Shown: positions 5,621 to 6,415 of the stretch, in pieces
Position numbering within the stretch: position 1 is the first letter of the stretch
How the letters are laid out: every line of letters begins with the position of its first letter
Origin: Bacteroidales bacterium
GTDB lineage: Bacteria > Bacteroidota > Bacteroidia > Bacteroidales > VadinHA17
NCBI GenBank assembly: GCA_003518245.1
Contig: DOZA01000363.1
Coordinates: forward strand, 479-6,893
Direction of reading: 5' to 3'
Length of the DNA: 6,415 bases
Notes under the pieces: model-generated
What the model was told of the DNA's origin: nothing
The model's input: only the letters and a program-made list of their open reading frames with translations
Databases searched by the model: none
Made by a program: the position numbers and the translations under genes

Positions 5621-6415
5621 GCATCTGCCGGTTTTTTATGTTTCCACCTTCTGTGTGACCACATCCATAGCTCCGGTCTGCACCGTATCTGTTCTTCAAG
5701 TAATCTGACATGCTTTTCTGTCAGCTCTAAGGGTTTTAGCTCTGAAGGATCGTCGGTGACCATCTTAGCTTTGATCTCATAATATCCCCGCCTGACCTTA
5801 TCAACACAGAAGTATACAACGGCCATATTATATCTATTTGCCAGTTTCTCAATACCAAGGTATACCGGTGTATCTTGGTTAAGAAATCTTGTCCAGTAAC
5901 GGATTTCCCTGCGTGGAGGAGTCTGATCAGCAACAAGCCCGGTCAGGGTGTTTATTCCGTTATTGAAATAATTATAAATGACCCTCCCGGTTTTCACCAT
6001 AGGGATTAGCTCAATACCATACTGGGACCTGAATTTATAAAAATACCTGTCAAAATATTTGTTGGTGAGTGGTTTATAAACTGTGATGACCCTGTATTTG
6101 ATGCTGAGAGGTAAGCTGATGACCCACTCCCAATTTCCATAATGCCCGAAAACAGCTATGATGCTGCGACCTTCATCATTAAGTTTATCAAGCATTTCGG
6201 GGTTGATTACCCTGTATCTTTTCCTGATCTCGGATGCCCTCATATGTTGTAGCTTGAGTACCTCTATGAATAAATCCGAAAGATGCCTGTAAAACTTTTT
6301 CGAGATATTTTTCAGCTCTTTTTCACTCTTGTCCGGGAATGAGTTTCGTAGGTTTTTTATTACAACCTTTTTCCTGTAAGCTATGATATGGTATAAGATG
6401 AAACAGAAAACAGGT
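5617..6415 (-). CDS. LpxL/HtrB-like lipid A acyltransferase (lysophospholipid acyltransferase family), 5' end beyond the window
   Basis: The frame stays open from the TGA at 5617-5619 to the right edge, giving 265 visible residues. The ATG at 6241-6243 is internal: the 57 residues before it are plainly family sequence, including AYRKKVVIKNLRNSFPDKSE and KKFYRHLSDLFIEVLKL, typical of the LpxL/HtrB N-terminal half. Roughly the first 30-40 residues, normally a membrane segment, are missing. Counting from the first visible residue, the catalytic HX4E motif is GHYGNWEW (90-97, H91 and E96), ADQTPP is at 162-167, GIEKLANRYNMAVVYF at 187-202, and the WMWSHRRWKHK signature at 250-260. Members acylate lipid A (or an aminolipid) using acyl-ACP at the inner face of the cytoplasmic membrane; the acyl chain and position cannot be predicted. 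It is the first visible gene of a minus-strand operon with the glycosyltransferase and phosphoesterase; the promoter lies outside the window. Confidence 0.93.
   Translation of the reverse strand, partial: PVFCFILYHIIAYRKKVVIKNLRNSFPDKSEKELKNISKKFYRHLSDLFIEVLKLQHMRASEIRKRYRVINPEMLDKLNDEGRSIIAVFGHYGNWEWVISLPLSIKYRVITVYKPLTNKYFDRYFYKFRSQYGIELIPMVKTGRVIYNYFNNGINTLTGLVADQTPPRREIRYWTRFLNQDTPVYLGIEKLANRYNMAVVYFCVDKVRRGYYEIKAKMVTDDPSELKPLELTEKHVRLLEEQIRCRPELWMWSHRRWKHKKPADA

Noticed and set aside
1..6415. Search by eye for CRISPR arrays, tRNA or rRNA genes, toxin-antitoxin pairs, phage or defence genes.
   Set aside because: No regularly spaced repeats, tRNA-like folds or relevant protein motifs were seen; nearly all sequence is accounted for by envelope genes.

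Overview
The window reads as chromosomal core sequence from a member of the Bacteroidota, most likely Bacteroidales/Marinilabiliales-like or a related marine or environmental lineage. The grounds are a type IX secretion (T9SS)/gliding lipoprotein of the GldJ type, a probable PorP/SprF-type outer-membrane protein before it, moderately AT-rich DNA, start codons without Shine-Dalgarno sequences, and TAnnTTTG-like (Bacteroidota -7 box) motifs in an upstream gap. The assignment rests on protein recognition by eye, not on a database search.

Layout. Bases 1-332 (+) are the 3' end of a gene whose product looks like a PorP/SprF-family protein. After a 61-bp gap come gldJ (394-1893, +), then a 172-bp gap dominated by a 138-bp inverted-repeat-bounded element (1918-2055), then murF (2066-3361, +). 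An 80-bp gap separates murF from a convergent minus-strand cluster. In transcription order that cluster is a lipid A-type (LpxL/HtrB-like) acyltransferase cut by the right edge (5617-6415), a family 2 glycosyltransferase (4595-5620, 4-bp ATGA overlap) and a membrane-anchored calcineurin-like metallophosphoesterase (3442-4578, 16-bp gap).

How the genes fit together. Every gene serves the cell envelope. The plus-strand genes serve T9SS/gliding (PorP/SprF-like protein, GldJ) and peptidoglycan precursor synthesis (MurF). The minus-strand genes look like a lipid/glycan modification unit: an acyl transfer enzyme, a glycosyl transfer enzyme and a phosphoesterase, translationally coupled or closely spaced.

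I see no CRISPR array, no RNA gene, no phage or defence system and no intact transposase. The least expected item is the small inverted-repeat element wedged between gldJ and murF. It ends 10 bp before the murF start codon, is immediately followed by eight T residues, and resembles a MITE or IS-end relic that may act on murF expression.
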